A stretch of 64,000 nt of DNA from Planctomycetota bacterium. Lineage in GTDB: Bacteria > Planctomycetota > Planctomycetia > Pirellulales > UBA7805. Numbering within the stretch: position 1 is the stretch's first letter; each line of letters opens with the position of its first letter. This document shows, piece by piece, positions 45,688 through 54,617 of this stretch. The notes beneath the pieces are model-generated. The model had not been told where the DNA came from. It was given only the letters and a program-made list of their open reading frames with translations, and did no database searches. The DNA is taken from assembly GCA_003389215.1 (NCBI GenBank), contig QQVP01000094.1:1-64000 (forward strand), in the 5' to 3' direction. Position numbers and translations under genes: made by a program.

Positions 45688-46587
45688 ATGACCGTAGGTG
45701 ATGAGTCGCCGGAAGCGGTGCCCCAGTTCAGCGTCGTCGTACCCTGCTACAACGAGCGCGACGGTGTCGGCGATACGATCGCGGCGATCGTCAAGGATCT
45801 GGAAGCGGGACCACGGTACGAGGTGATCATCGTCAATGACGGCTCGAACGACGGCACGGCGGAAATTCTCGAAGAGCTCGCGCCGCAATACGCCCAGGTC
45901 CGGGTCGAGACCCACCCTCAGAATCGCGGATACGGTGCGGCTTTGAAAACCGGCATCCGCCGAGCCGCTTCCGACTTGATCGTGATTACCGACGCGGACG
46001 GAACCTATCCGAACGAGCGGATTCCCGATCTCGTTGCGCTAGCCCACGACGCCGATATGGTTGTCGGGGCGCGGACCGCGGACAACGTCGAATACTCGAA
46101 GATTCGCAAGATCCCCAAGATCTTCTTGGCCGCGTACGCCTCTTGGATCGCGCAGCAGAAAATCCCGGACATCAACTCGGGCCTGCGCGTCATGCGGCGG
46201 AGCGTACTGGAGAAGTTTCTGCCGATTCTTCCCGACTCGTTCAGCTTCACGACGACGATCACCTTGGCGATGTTGACCAACGCCTATCACGTCAAATTCG
46301 AGCCGATCGGGTACACGCATCGCGTCGGCAAGTCGAAGATTCGGCCCATTCGCGACACGCTGCTGTTCTTTCAACTGATCCTGCGGACCGGCATGTACTT
46401 TGCGCCGCTGAGAGTCTTCTTCCCGGTGGGCCTGTTGCTGGGAATTGCTTTCCTCGTCAGCCTGGTCTGGGACGTGTTCGTGGTCCGGAATCTGGGGGAC
46501 AGGACCATTCTGTTCCTGCTCTTCGGCATGAGCACGGTCATGTTCGCCTTATTGGCCGACATGATCGACAAGCGGAGCGCGCGATAA
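45688..46587 (+). CDS. GT2 glycosyltransferase, dolichyl-phosphate-mannose-synthase type
   Basis: A 299-residue protein. The GT2 catalytic domain has SVVVPCYNERDGV, EVIIVNDGSNDGT, RGYGAALKTGI, the DxD site DADGTYP and the acceptor-side DINSGLRVMRRS. Two C-terminal membrane helices follow (VFFPVGLLLGIAFLVSLVWD and TILFLLFGMSTVMFALLADM). These enzymes move a sugar from a nucleotide to polyprenyl phosphate. The adjacent, divergently transcribed GT39-like gene (43805) would use such a lipid sugar. AGGAG lies upstream of the ATG at 45688. Confidence 0.85.
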   Translation: MTVGDESPEAVPQFSVVVPCYNERDGVGDTIAAIVKDLEAGPRYEVIIVNDGSNDGTAEILEELAPQYAQVRVETHPQNRGYGAALKTGIRRAASDLIVITDADGTYPNERIPDLVALAHDADMVVGARTADNVEYSKIRKIPKIFLAAYASWIAQQKIPDINSGLRVMRRSVLEKFLPILPDSFSFTTTITLAMLTNAYHVKFEPIGYTHRVGKSKIRPIRDTLLFFQLILRTGMYFAPLRVFFPVGLLLGIAFLVSLVWDVFVVRNLGDRTILFLLFGMSTVMFALLADMIDKRSAR

Positions 46588-46826
46588 CCGCCGGGTCGTT
46601 GCGCTTGGTCGCCCACGCACTCCCAACGTCGCCGCTTGTGCGGCAGGCCCTAGAGCGCTCTTCATTTCCCTGTCGCGTCTCGGCGGGCTACGACCGCGTT
46701 TGACGTCGTCGACCTGCATCGACGAATCTCCTCGATTCGCCTGCTTCGGTCTCCTTGTCCAACTTGCCTCGCGGGTGCCGAAGACGCGACATCGATCTGA
46801 ACAACGCTCTACGCAACGCGATAAGT

Positions 46827-46900
46827 GGGCGATGAGGGACTCGAACCCCCGACTTCTTCCTTGTAAGGGAAGCACTCTGAACCAACTGAGTTAATCGCCC
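46827..46900 (-). tRNA. tRNA-Val (TAC)
   Basis: 74 bases on the minus strand make a full cloverleaf: acceptor GGGCGAT/ATCGCCC, D-arm TAACTCAGTTGGTTCAGAG, anticodon stem CTTCC/GGAAG with loop CTTACAA (anticodon TAC), T-arm CGGGGGTTCGAGTCCCT. The discriminator base is A; no CCA is encoded. Confidence 0.95.
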
Positions 46901-47051
46901 GTCGATCGCCAGAAACCACGGATGGGGCCATCTCGGCTCGGTCACACCCCGAGCGACGGCCGTTCCGCGGCGAAACGACGTGTTCAGCTTATCGCCATCG
47001 ACCCCAGGTGGCCAAGGGCGGCTCGGCCGCGGGGGCCCGGGATCGTCCCGG

Positions 47052-47089
47052 CAAACAAAGAACGGCCCGCCTTCGGACGAAGGCGGGCC
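47052..47089 (-). terminator. Rho-independent terminator
   Basis: A 12-base stem GGCCCGCCTTCG/CGAAGGCGGGCC (47064-47075 and 47078-47089) with a very short loop; on the minus strand it is followed by a T-rich stretch (TTCTTTGTTTG). It lies 80 bases after the stop of the Cys-rich gene. Confidence 0.8.
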
Positions 47090-47167
47090 GATTCAAGCTC
47101 AGACGAGTGAGGGCCGTGTGGCCGGCGGCCGCGCCGAAATGCCGCACATCCTCAACTGAAGCAGGCC

Positions 47168-47653
47168 TTACTCGCAACCGCACGAGGGGCCGGCAGCTTC
47201 GCAGCCGCAGCTCGCTTCGCAACCGCAGCTGGACTCGCAGCCGCCGCACGACGAACCGCAGCACTTGTTGCGGCAGCAGCTGAACAAACCGAGGAAGTCG
47301 AGGTTGATGCAGCGGCAGCGCGACTTGCAGCAGCGCTTCTTGCAGCAACGCTGCTTGCAGCAGCTCTTCGCACAACCACAGCTCGCTTCACAGCCACAGC
47401 TCGGAGCGGCTTCGCAACCGCACGAGGGAGCGGCAGCTTCACAACCGCAGGCGGGACCAGCCGCCTCGCAACCGCACGTCGGGCCAGCCGCTTCACAGCC
47501 ACAGGCCGGAGCAGCATCGCAGCCACACGTGGGAGCGGCTTCGCAACCGCAACCGCCCATGAGCAGATCGTCCAGAAGGCCGGCCGAGGCGTTGTTGGTG
47601 GTACCAACGAAACCGATGGCCAACACGGCGGCAAGTACAATTCGCGTAATCAT
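47168..47653 (-). CDS. secreted Cys-rich repeat protein
   Basis: A 161-residue protein with a signal peptide (ITRIVLAAVLAIGFVGTTNN to SAG). The mature part has about eleven repeats of the type CGCEAA(G)P plus a central block of Cys, Lys and Arg (KSCCKQRCCKKRCCKSRCRC) and LDFLGLFSCC. More than a quarter of the mature protein is Cys. GGAGA lies 9 bases before the ATG, and a terminator follows, so it is a stand-alone expressed gene. Metal binding or a disulfide-bonded wall layer are both possible; neither can be settled from the sequence. The repeats make the DNA internally repetitive. Confidence 0.75.
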   Translation of the reverse strand: MITRIVLAAVLAIGFVGTTNNASAGLLDDLLMGGCGCEAAPTCGCDAAPACGCEAAGPTCGCEAAGPACGCEAAAPSCGCEAAPSCGCEASCGCAKSCCKQRCCKKRCCKSRCRCINLDFLGLFSCCRNKCCGSSCGGCESSCGCEASCGCEAAGPSCGCE

Positions 47654-48179
47654 AATGCGTTGTCTCCTTTGTTGGGGCCTCGCACCCCCTGGTTCTCCTA
47701 ACCACCGTCTCCGAACGGCTACCCGCAGCGTTCCGTCCCGATCGGGCTCTTCCCCAAGCGTCGAGTCGAGAGAAACTCGGCGCCTTGTGCATTCGCTTCA
47801 GCTTCGACTATCGACGTCGGGCGCGAAGACTCTCTAAAGCGGTTCCCGCCGCGAGGTGGTTTTTTTCGTCCGCCGCTTCGATTGCGCACCAGAACGGGCT
47901 CGTGCGACTCAGGCAATCTTGGCCCGCTGATTCCTGCTAGTCCGGGCATACGGGCCGCGACGGTCGTCGGCGAGTTTTCCGGTCGTGCGGCAGATAGGGC
48001 GAGATGGCCGCCAAGCGATCAGCCCACGGTCGGTCCGTTCGGCCTGCAGCTCGCAGAGGCAAGCGTGCGCGCCGCGTCCCTCTTCCCGCAGTCTGGGGAT
48101 GCTCGACGCGCAGAGAGCCCAGGAGCTTGGGCCAGGTCGAGAAGGAGCACGGATGCTCGGGTGCCGGAAACTTTGCCGG
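47654..48179. other. gene-free stretch upstream of the Cys-rich gene
   Basis: About 525 bases between the Cys-rich gene and the lipoprotein gene, both on the minus strand. No gene, tRNA or repeat was recognised. It should hold the promoter of the Cys-rich gene, but no clear pair of boxes was found. Confidence 0.5.
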
Positions 48180-49784
48180 CTAGCGCAATTGCGAGGCGTT
48201 CTTGGGGACGGCGCCTCGGATTTCGAAATCGATCCGCGACTGGGCGATTTGATGTCGCACGTTGTCCTCGATGGAGAGCTGCAGCGTGTACTCGCCCGGA
48301 TCGACCCGCTGCGGCAGCGTGATGGCATAGTGGAGATAGAAGTCGCGGCGGGCGTCCTGGGCCACCTCCGAAAATTCGGCCAACTGGCGGTCGACGATCA
48401 TGCGTCCGAGATGGTCGAAGATCTGGTAACTGCCGCCGAACGACAACCGCTGTCCCTCGCCGGTCTCCTCGTGGCGGAAGTTCTCGATCTCCACGTAGAC
48501 GAGCGTCTGCTGACCGGGCACGAACTCGAAACGATCGAACTCCTGGTAGATGGCAAAACTGGTGACCGAAGTGCAAAACGTCATGTTCTTGAGAATCAGG
48601 TCTCCCATCGCCGCCAGATGCTGCTGGGCCTGTCCGAGGGCCGCCCCGGCCGCCGTCGCCCGCCGTGGTCGATCCGCTACCGGTCCCTCGTCCAGCATGA
48701 GCGACAGGGCGTACATCTGTTTGGACCAGAACTCCCGTTGCTGCGACTCCTCGCTCGAGACAGTGCGGACGGCCGCGTCGCGTCGCCCGTTGGCCAGATA
48801 GAGCAGCCGCAAGATGGCTTCTTGCCGGTCGCGCTCGGGGGTTTCGAAATCGCCTTCCTCGATTTCCGCCTCCAGCGTGTGAATCGCCGCGGTCAGATTG
48901 TCTCGCCAGTCGGCGGCGACGGCCGGCTCGTTCGTGGCGGACGCCGGCTCGGTCGTGGCGTCGGCCACCCCCGTGTCGGCAGTGTTCGTCGAAGGTCCGT
49001 GTTGCGTGTGCTCCGTGGATTGCGGGCCGCGAGGCCGAGTCGACGCATCTTGCTCCACCTCGGCCGCCTGGTGAGCCACGTTGCGAATCGTGCCCGCAGG
49101 GGACGCATTGGGGGAATCCTCTTCCACCAGAAAGAACCAGCCATCGCGCTGGGCGGCCGCTTCGTGAACCGGTACCTCAGGCGTCGCCGAAGAAGTCTCC
49201 GCCTGGGGTGCTTCACGGTCTGCTTGGGTCAGGGCGTCCTCGTCATGCTCACCGTTGGGGTTCTTCGATTGACGACGCTTCACGGCGAGCCGTTGAGCCT
49301 TTTGTTGTTTTGCCCGCCTGGCTCTTCGGGCTGCGGACCGACGCGGCTCCTCGGTCGTCGACTCCGTGTCGCTTGCTTCGTCTTCTCCCGTCTTGCTTTG
49401 AAGCTGTCGCTTGCGGCTGCGGATCGTCGTGAGATAGAGACTCTTGATGCTGGGCCAGGCCGCCGCATCGGTCTTCTCGAGGTTCTTTAGCGACGCTTGC
49501 CACTGGGCGTTCAATTCGTTGTAGGTGGCGGGGTCCAAGTCGCGGAGTTCGGCAATCGCTGAGTTGATCTCGTCGATGTCTGCGGCGGGAACACCTGTCT
49601 CGGCAGACTTACCCGATTCATTGACGGCCGACGCTGCATCGGCTTTCGCTCCGTCGCTTCCGGATGACGCGACGCCCAAGCTGTCGTAGAAGAGGGCGCC
49701 GCACCCGCTCGACATGGCCAGCGCAAGCAACAGCCCTGTGAGTCGAATGGCCGACCAGATGCCAGAGAATGCGTGCAGGCTCAT
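48180..49784 (-). CDS. lipoprotein of unknown function
   Basis: A 534-residue protein with a lipoprotein signal (LTGLLLALAMSSGC; lipobox Cys at residue 28). Residues 30-280 are low-complexity, with Arg/Lys- and Ser/Glu-rich segments (RSAARRARRAKQQKAQRLAV). The C-terminal 200 residues form a folded domain with FVPGQQTLVYVEIENFRHEE and DPGEYTLQLSIEDNVRHQIA, which resembles a beta-sandwich. I do not recognise a named family; the layout is common in planctomycetes. The genes at 49928 and 51216 run the same way before it, with gaps of 143 and 178 bases. Confidence 0.65.
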   Translation of the reverse strand: MSLHAFSGIWSAIRLTGLLLALAMSSGCGALFYDSLGVASSGSDGAKADAASAVNESGKSAETGVPAADIDEINSAIAELRDLDPATYNELNAQWQASLKNLEKTDAAAWPSIKSLYLTTIRSRKRQLQSKTGEDEASDTESTTEEPRRSAARRARRAKQQKAQRLAVKRRQSKNPNGEHDEDALTQADREAPQAETSSATPEVPVHEAAAQRDGWFFLVEEDSPNASPAGTIRNVAHQAAEVEQDASTRPRGPQSTEHTQHGPSTNTADTGVADATTEPASATNEPAVAADWRDNLTAAIHTLEAEIEEGDFETPERDRQEAILRLLYLANGRRDAAVRTVSSEESQQREFWSKQMYALSLMLDEGPVADRPRRATAAGAALGQAQQHLAAMGDLILKNMTFCTSVTSFAIYQEFDRFEFVPGQQTLVYVEIENFRHEETGEGQRLSFGGSYQIFDHLGRMIVDRQLAEFSEVAQDARRDFYLHYAITLPQRVDPGEYTLQLSIEDNVRHQIAQSRIDFEIRGAVPKNASQLR

Positions 49785-49927
49785 CGAACTCGCTGGGAAC
49801 CACTAGTCAAGGCGACGGCGGGGACCGATCCCGCAGAAAAATCCGCGAGATGGTACGCAAACCGATGCGGCCCCGGCAACAGGAGATCGTCACCACGACT
49901 CCGCGCGGTGCTAGCGGAGCAGGTGCC

Positions 49928-51037
49928 TTAGCGGCTCGCCGCCCCGACCATCGGAGACGGTTCGCGGCGTGCGCCCTCGGCGAACGCGGCGGTCTCGACC
50001 AAGAGTCGCTCGACGACCAGACGGGCACGATCGGGAGCAGAGCTGGCTCCCTTCAGGGCCAGATCGGCCGCCAGCAGTCGCTGAGCCAGCCGGAGAGCCC
50101 TGGGGCGGCCCAATCGCTTGAGCTGCCGCTCGGCATCGCGAAGCTTGAAATGTAGAATCCCAGCCTGCTGGAGGGCCTCCTTGAGCGAGACACGGCCTCC
50201 AGCTCCCTGGGCGTCGGCATAAATGCGGGCCGCCGCGGAGAAGCGACGCAGCGACGAGCCTATCTGGCCGAGAATGGCCACGGGGTGCTCGCCCGCCAAC
50301 AGCAGTCGATCGAGATTCGTCAGGGCGATCGCGGCACGACCATCGAGCATCGCATCCAGCATTTCCCAGACGGTCCGCGTCCGCCAGCTGCCCGCGGTCT
50401 GCTCGACCTGGGCATCGGTGACGGTACCGCCTTCGGCCAAGACGGCCAACTTGCTGAGCTCCTGATCGAGCAAGCCAAGGTCGGGTCCCACGCGCTCGAC
50501 CAACAGCTCTGCCCCGCCCGACGAGAAGCGAAAGCCGTGGCAGTCGCGTGCCCGTTGGGGCAGCCACTTTTTCGCGCGTCGTTCAGCCTCAGAGCTCTTG
50601 GCCGGTCGCTTGCAATCGACGACCAAACCGGAGTCGGCCAGCTCCCGCGCCAGCCGCGTGTTGCCCGGCCAGCTGCTGACGAGCAATAGCAACACTGCGG
50701 CCGAGCTCGGCGCAGTCGCGTAGTCTTCCAGGGCCGCACGATGTCGCTGCACGAACTCGTCGGCGTTTTCGATCTCGATCATCCGCCTGTCGCCAAACAG
50801 CGACACGGTCCGTAGCCCATCGAGCACATCGCAAAGATCGACGGCGCGACCTGAGTAGGTTGTCAGGGCCGCCTCGCCGTCGCCCCCCCCGCAGATCGTG
50901 CCACGCAGCGCATCGCGAACCTGGGCCTGCAAGAAGGCGTCGTCGCCATAGGCGACACAGATCGGTCGCGGCGGGTGTTTATCGACGTCCGCCAGGTACG
51001 CCAGTGCCGTGAGCGCTTTCTTCTTCGCAGCGGGCAT
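49928..51037 (-). CDS. holA: DNA polymerase III subunit delta
   Basis: A 369-residue clamp-loader subunit. The N-terminal part has VAYGDDAFLQAQVRDAL, LFGDRRMIEIENADEFV and the AAA+-like core typical of HolA; then RARDCHGFRFSSGGAELLVE, GLLDQELSKLAVLAEGG and the C-terminal collar domain (ALTNLDRLLLAGEHPVAILG and RLLAADLALKG). Delta opens the beta sliding clamp during loading onto DNA. Length and order agree with the family, though it is more divergent than in proteobacteria. It lies between the genes at 48180 and 51216 on the same strand. Confidence 0.8.
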   Translation of the reverse strand: MPAAKKKALTALAYLADVDKHPPRPICVAYGDDAFLQAQVRDALRGTICGGGDGEAALTTYSGRAVDLCDVLDGLRTVSLFGDRRMIEIENADEFVQRHRAALEDYATAPSSAAVLLLLVSSWPGNTRLARELADSGLVVDCKRPAKSSEAERRAKKWLPQRARDCHGFRFSSGGAELLVERVGPDLGLLDQELSKLAVLAEGGTVTDAQVEQTAGSWRTRTVWEMLDAMLDGRAAIALTNLDRLLLAGEHPVAILGQIGSSLRRFSAAARIYADAQGAGGRVSLKEALQQAGILHFKLRDAERQLKRLGRPRALRLAQRLLAADLALKGASSAPDRARLVVERLLVETAAFAEGARREPSPMVGAASR

Positions 51038-51215
51038 CGAGTCGGCCAGGGCAGGGGAGCGAGGACTCGCGCTGCGGACGGAGTGCGTTCAAACACCGAT
51101 CCACGGCGCTCAACTGCCAATATATCGCCGGCGCGAACGTCACGGTATGGGTTGCCGGGCCATCTTCTGTCCGACCTGTCCGATGATCGTGGTGGGCCTG
51201 GCGAGAGAAGCCCGT

Positions 51216-53045
51216 CTAGCGATAAAGCGGGGCCGAGTCGTCTTGAGTAGCCCGCGGTGGCGGACCCAGCGGCGGAGGCGAAATGCTCGAAGGCCGCACG
51301 CCGCGCAAGGTTCCCCGAGGCCGAGCTCGCTGGAGCACCACCGGGACATTCGTCACGTCCTTGGCCTCGTTGCCCGCGGCATCGCGAGCCGCCAGTCGCA
51401 GATAGATCTCGCGGGGCATCCGCTCGGGAAGTTGCCAGGTGAATTCACCGCGATTCTCCAGGTTCGTGGCGATGACGAACCACTCACCGCCCGGACGGTC
51501 GCTGTAATGGAGTGCGATGGGGCGCGCGGCGAGCCGCCGGTCCTGAGCCTGCCAGCGAATCAGCAAACGGCCCGGCCGCTGCGCAACGTCGGGCTCGACC
51601 GCCAAGATTTGCACAGCCGGCGGTTGCTGGTCGACGAAGACCGACATCTGCGGGGCGTCGCCCGGCTCGGGGCGCGGGTCGCTATGCCCATGGACGTCGT
51701 CGACGACGATCCGAAAGCCGTAGAGCCCGTCCCGCTCGACTTTTGCCATCAGGGGCGACTGCCGGTCGTTGTCGAGCGAGGCAAACTGCCAGGTGCGACC
51801 GCCGTCGTCCGTGCGCCAGAGCTCGACACTGGCGATGCCTGGCGACTGGGACATATCGATCTCGTAGTCGAGTGCGAAAGTACGAGAGTTGACGAAGTGC
51901 GATGTCGGCGGCGCCGGCGTTTCAGCGGCCGGCAATGGTGCGGTGCTCCCGTCCACGGTCGCAACCGGATGTGAGCTTGAACCGGAAGGCGTCGTCGCCG
52001 TGGAACCGATCCTGCCGGCGACTTCTCCGGCGGGCTCGACTTGATGCGGCGCGACGATCCCTCGTCCTCTGGGTACGCCGCTCGGGCTGTGCGTGTCGGC
52101 CACGCTTGTATTCGAGTTTGCGTCGCGTGGGCCTTCGAGCGGTCGCCGCGCGGTGTGCGAAGGCGGCCAACGCGTCGACCCGTCGTCGCTGGGCCAGACG
52201 GTCTGCGGAGTCCTGCCGGTACTTACTTGGCCACCCGGATTCGGTGGTGGCGAGTTGTCCTGCCGTCCCTGCGGACCTCCAACCTCCGGTTTGTCGGCAT
52301 CTTGATCTTCGTTGTCGTTATCGAGCAGCGAAGGCGAGCGATACTCGCTCGGCACCTGGGCGATTTGTCGTACGATCGCCTGGTTCCCGCAAACGTCGGA
52401 GACGCTGGCGATGATGTCGATCTGGCCGCTGGTCACTGCGGTTTCCCAACGAGCCGAGCCGGAGCGTCGGTTCGGCTGCTGCGGATCCACCGGTGGAATG
52501 GTTATCCCCGCCCGCGGCACGGGCTGCAGCGGGCCGCCGTCGGCGACGCGAAATGCGATCTGAAACGTCGAAGCGTCGAGATGCTCGTCGTGAAAGTGCC
52601 AATCCGCCTGGATGGCGGTCCCGACAGGAATGACGTTCAGCGTCAGGCTGGGCTGAACCGTATCGACCAGTACCCGCAGCGGACCGTTGCTTCCGTCCGG
52701 CAGCGGTTTTCCCTGGCTGTCGATCGTTTGCACCTTGAACCAGTACTCGCCGTCTTGCGGGGCTCGAAAGGTGAACTGGCGCGAGCCAGGGTCGCGTTGT
52801 CCCTGATTTTGCCAGCGGTTCTCCAGCTGCCAGTTGTTGCCACGATCGGCCGACACGAACAGCCGGACCTCGCTCGGCAGGTCGGCTGGGCTGCGGACAT
52901 CTTGAATCTGGAACGGGATCGCAAACACACGCTCGCGGGTGCGAATGACGCCGTCGGCCCCGACCGACTGAGCCCACGACAAGGTCATCGTGTGCGCAAC
53001 GAGGCACAAGGCAATCGAGACAGTCAGTGTTCGCGTCCTGGCCAT
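51216..53045 (-). CDS. secreted beta-sandwich protein of unknown function
   Basis: A 609-residue exported protein. A signal peptide (TLTVSIALCLVAHTMTLSWA) is followed by two related regions of beta-sandwich modules: in the first, EVRLFVSADRGNNWQL and DGEYWFKVQTIDSQGK; in the second, SVELWRTDDGGRTWQFA and DGLYGFRIVVDDVHGH. A Pro/Ser-rich linker of about 130 residues joins them. The C-terminus is Pro-rich. The modules resemble fibronectin type III or sialidase-like Asp-box text (SADRGNNW, TDDGGRTW), but no catalytic set is visible. The ATG at 53045 was chosen because a signal peptide begins there. Confidence 0.65.
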   Translation of the reverse strand: MARTRTLTVSIALCLVAHTMTLSWAQSVGADGVIRTRERVFAIPFQIQDVRSPADLPSEVRLFVSADRGNNWQLENRWQNQGQRDPGSRQFTFRAPQDGEYWFKVQTIDSQGKPLPDGSNGPLRVLVDTVQPSLTLNVIPVGTAIQADWHFHDEHLDASTFQIAFRVADGGPLQPVPRAGITIPPVDPQQPNRRSGSARWETAVTSGQIDIIASVSDVCGNQAIVRQIAQVPSEYRSPSLLDNDNEDQDADKPEVGGPQGRQDNSPPPNPGGQVSTGRTPQTVWPSDDGSTRWPPSHTARRPLEGPRDANSNTSVADTHSPSGVPRGRGIVAPHQVEPAGEVAGRIGSTATTPSGSSSHPVATVDGSTAPLPAAETPAPPTSHFVNSRTFALDYEIDMSQSPGIASVELWRTDDGGRTWQFASLDNDRQSPLMAKVERDGLYGFRIVVDDVHGHSDPRPEPGDAPQMSVFVDQQPPAVQILAVEPDVAQRPGRLLIRWQAQDRRLAARPIALHYSDRPGGEWFVIATNLENRGEFTWQLPERMPREIYLRLAARDAAGNEAKDVTNVPVVLQRARPRGTLRGVRPSSISPPPLGPPPRATQDDSAPLYR

Positions 53046-53180
53046 GGCGATGCTTACGTGGCGACCCGCTTTCAGTGCGCGCAATGAAAGCCCAAGAAAA
53101 AGGGACGATCCCCTCGTCCTATCGGCAGTTGCGAAGAGTCGCTTGAGAGCGATCGTAACGGCTGGCGAGACTGCGCAGAG

Positions 53181-53843
53181 CTAGCAGTCGACGCGCGCTG
53201 CCGCCACGGCCGCCACGGCCGCCGCGTACTTCCGTGCCCGCTGCTCGATCTGTTCGGCAAAGTCGTCGAGGGCCAGCGTAACCGCGTCGACGAGCGCCCC
53301 GCCAACTCCCAAAGCACACGCACCCGCCTTGAGAAAAGGGGCGACAGTGTCGAGATTCACACCTCCGGTCGGCATCAGCCGCACCTCGGGAAGCGGCCCG
53401 CGGAGAGCCTTGAAGTAGGCCGGACCCGCCACGTCGGCCGGAAAGACCTTGACGATGTCGGCGCCTGCCTGCCAGGCCGTGTGGATTTCGGTCGGGCTGA
53501 AGGCGCCGGGCATCACCAGCCGATCGTGCGACCTGGCAAAATCGATCACCTGGGTGTCCGTCACCGGCGTCACGAGGAAGCGGGCGCCGGCGTCGACGGC
53601 TCGCTGTGCCGTAGCCAGATCGAGGACCGTCCCAGCACCGACCAGCGCCCGGTCGCCGACCGCATCGACGACCTGGCGAATCACCTCGTCGGCCCTCGGC
53701 ACCGTGAGGGTGATCTCCAGATTGGTCACGCCTCCGGCGATCAGGGCCTCGCTCACCTCGACCAGACGATCGCCATCGGGCGCGCGGATGACCGCGATGA
53801 GAATCGTTTCCAGAATCCGCTGAAGGTCGCCTTCTTGCGCCAT
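53181..53843 (-). CDS. KDPG/KHG-type aldolase
   Basis: A 220-residue class I aldolase of the 2-keto-3-deoxy-6-phosphogluconate family. The barrel motifs are visible: ALIAGGVTNLEITLTVP with the acid Glu, GAGTVLD, GARFLVTPVTD, MPGAFSPTEIHTAWQAGAD, IVKVFPA with the Schiff-base Lys, and LMPTGGVNLDT. It splits a 2-keto-3-deoxy sugar acid into pyruvate and an aldehyde, for example in the Entner-Doudoroff or a uronate route. No Edd or kinase partner is nearby, so the exact substrate is open. The start at ATG 53843 was preferred to an upstream TTG. The run of Ala/Val-Ala near the C-terminus is unusual. Confidence 0.85.
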   Translation of the reverse strand: MAQEGDLQRILETILIAVIRAPDGDRLVEVSEALIAGGVTNLEITLTVPRADEVIRQVVDAVGDRALVGAGTVLDLATAQRAVDAGARFLVTPVTDTQVIDFARSHDRLVMPGAFSPTEIHTAWQAGADIVKVFPADVAGPAYFKALRGPLPEVRLMPTGGVNLDTVAPFLKAGACALGVGGALVDAVTLALDDFAEQIEQRARKYAAAVAAVAAARVDC

Positions 53844-54065
53844 GCGGCCAAACTTAGGTGCTGGCAGATCGACTGTCAACGAACGAGTCGCGGTGGAAAA
53901 AGTGTCCGTTGCGAATTACGAACCCATTCGGACTCGTTTCTGCGACGTTCGTGACGCCAGCACCACCGTTTCGGTGGACTCGGTGCCCGCGCACGGGCAT
54001 AATAGGGTCGCATCTCGGGCCGTCCCGGTCGAAGTCGGGCACCGGCGGATAAGCCCACCCGGTGC

Positions 54066-54347
54066 ATGGCGAATCCGGGGAGCATGTTCGACCTCTTTGA
54101 ATCTCCGCGAAGTCTCGCGATTGTGTCGCTTGCGGCGATCGCCCTGTTGATCGCGGCTGGCGCGTACGTGTTGTCAAGATTTCGCGATGTTTCCGGGGAC
54201 GATAGGCTAACCGCCAACGAGCTGCTCAGCAATTTCCGGGAAATGCACAGCCGGGGTGAGCTTAGCGAGGAAGAATTCCGAACTATAAAAGCGAAGCTAG
54301 CTCGGCAGTTAGAAGAAGAGTTGAGGGCTACGGAGCAGGAAGACTAG
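54066..54347 (+). CDS. small membrane protein with SHOCT-like tail
   Basis: A 93-residue protein with one membrane helix (LAIVSLAAIALLIAAGAYVL) and a C-terminal helix pair that resembles a SHOCT motif (LLSNFREMHSRGELSEEEFR and TIKAKLARQLEEEL). SHOCT segments often end small envelope proteins and mediate self-association. Two starts (54066 and 54084) are possible. It stands between the aldolase and clpX; no shared function is obvious. Confidence 0.7.
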   Translation: MANPGSMFDLFESPRSLAIVSLAAIALLIAAGAYVLSRFRDVSGDDRLTANELLSNFREMHSRGELSEEEFRTIKAKLARQLEEELRATEQED

Positions 54348-54483
54348 ACCGGTCCGGTAAACTCTACGCAAAGTCGGGAGCCTACCGCCCGGTGGCCGCG
54401 ACGAATCGACATCAACGAACCGCGACACGCTACTCATCTACTCGAGTCCGCAGGGACTGCGACTGACCGCTGAAGGAGGCTGG

Positions 54484-54504
54484 GGCCGTTCGGCATGAAC
54501 GGCC
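54484..54504 (+). promoter_or_regulatory. hairpin upstream of clpX
   Basis: GGCCGTTC (54484-54491) pairs perfectly with GAACGGCC (54497-54504) across a 5-base loop. No T-run follows, so it is not a terminator. It may be an operator or part of the clpX leader. Confidence 0.3.
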
Positions 54505-54617
54505 AGGCTCCGCTCGACGGTCGCTCGAGCGAAACAAACCTAGATTCGCCGCCACACTGGGATCCGCGAGGGAAGATCCCGGTGGTTGATCGCGCTTGAG
54601 TGTTGAAAGGAAACCGC

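Noticed and set aside
47168..47653. Repetitive DNA as a tandem-repeat or CRISPR locus
   Set aside because: The repeats are in frame, encode CGCEAA units and lie behind a signal peptide with a ribosome site, so this is a coding repeat.
47265..47837. A 190-codon plus-strand frame rich in Gln/Pro
   Set aside because: It is the complement of the Cys-rich repeat gene.
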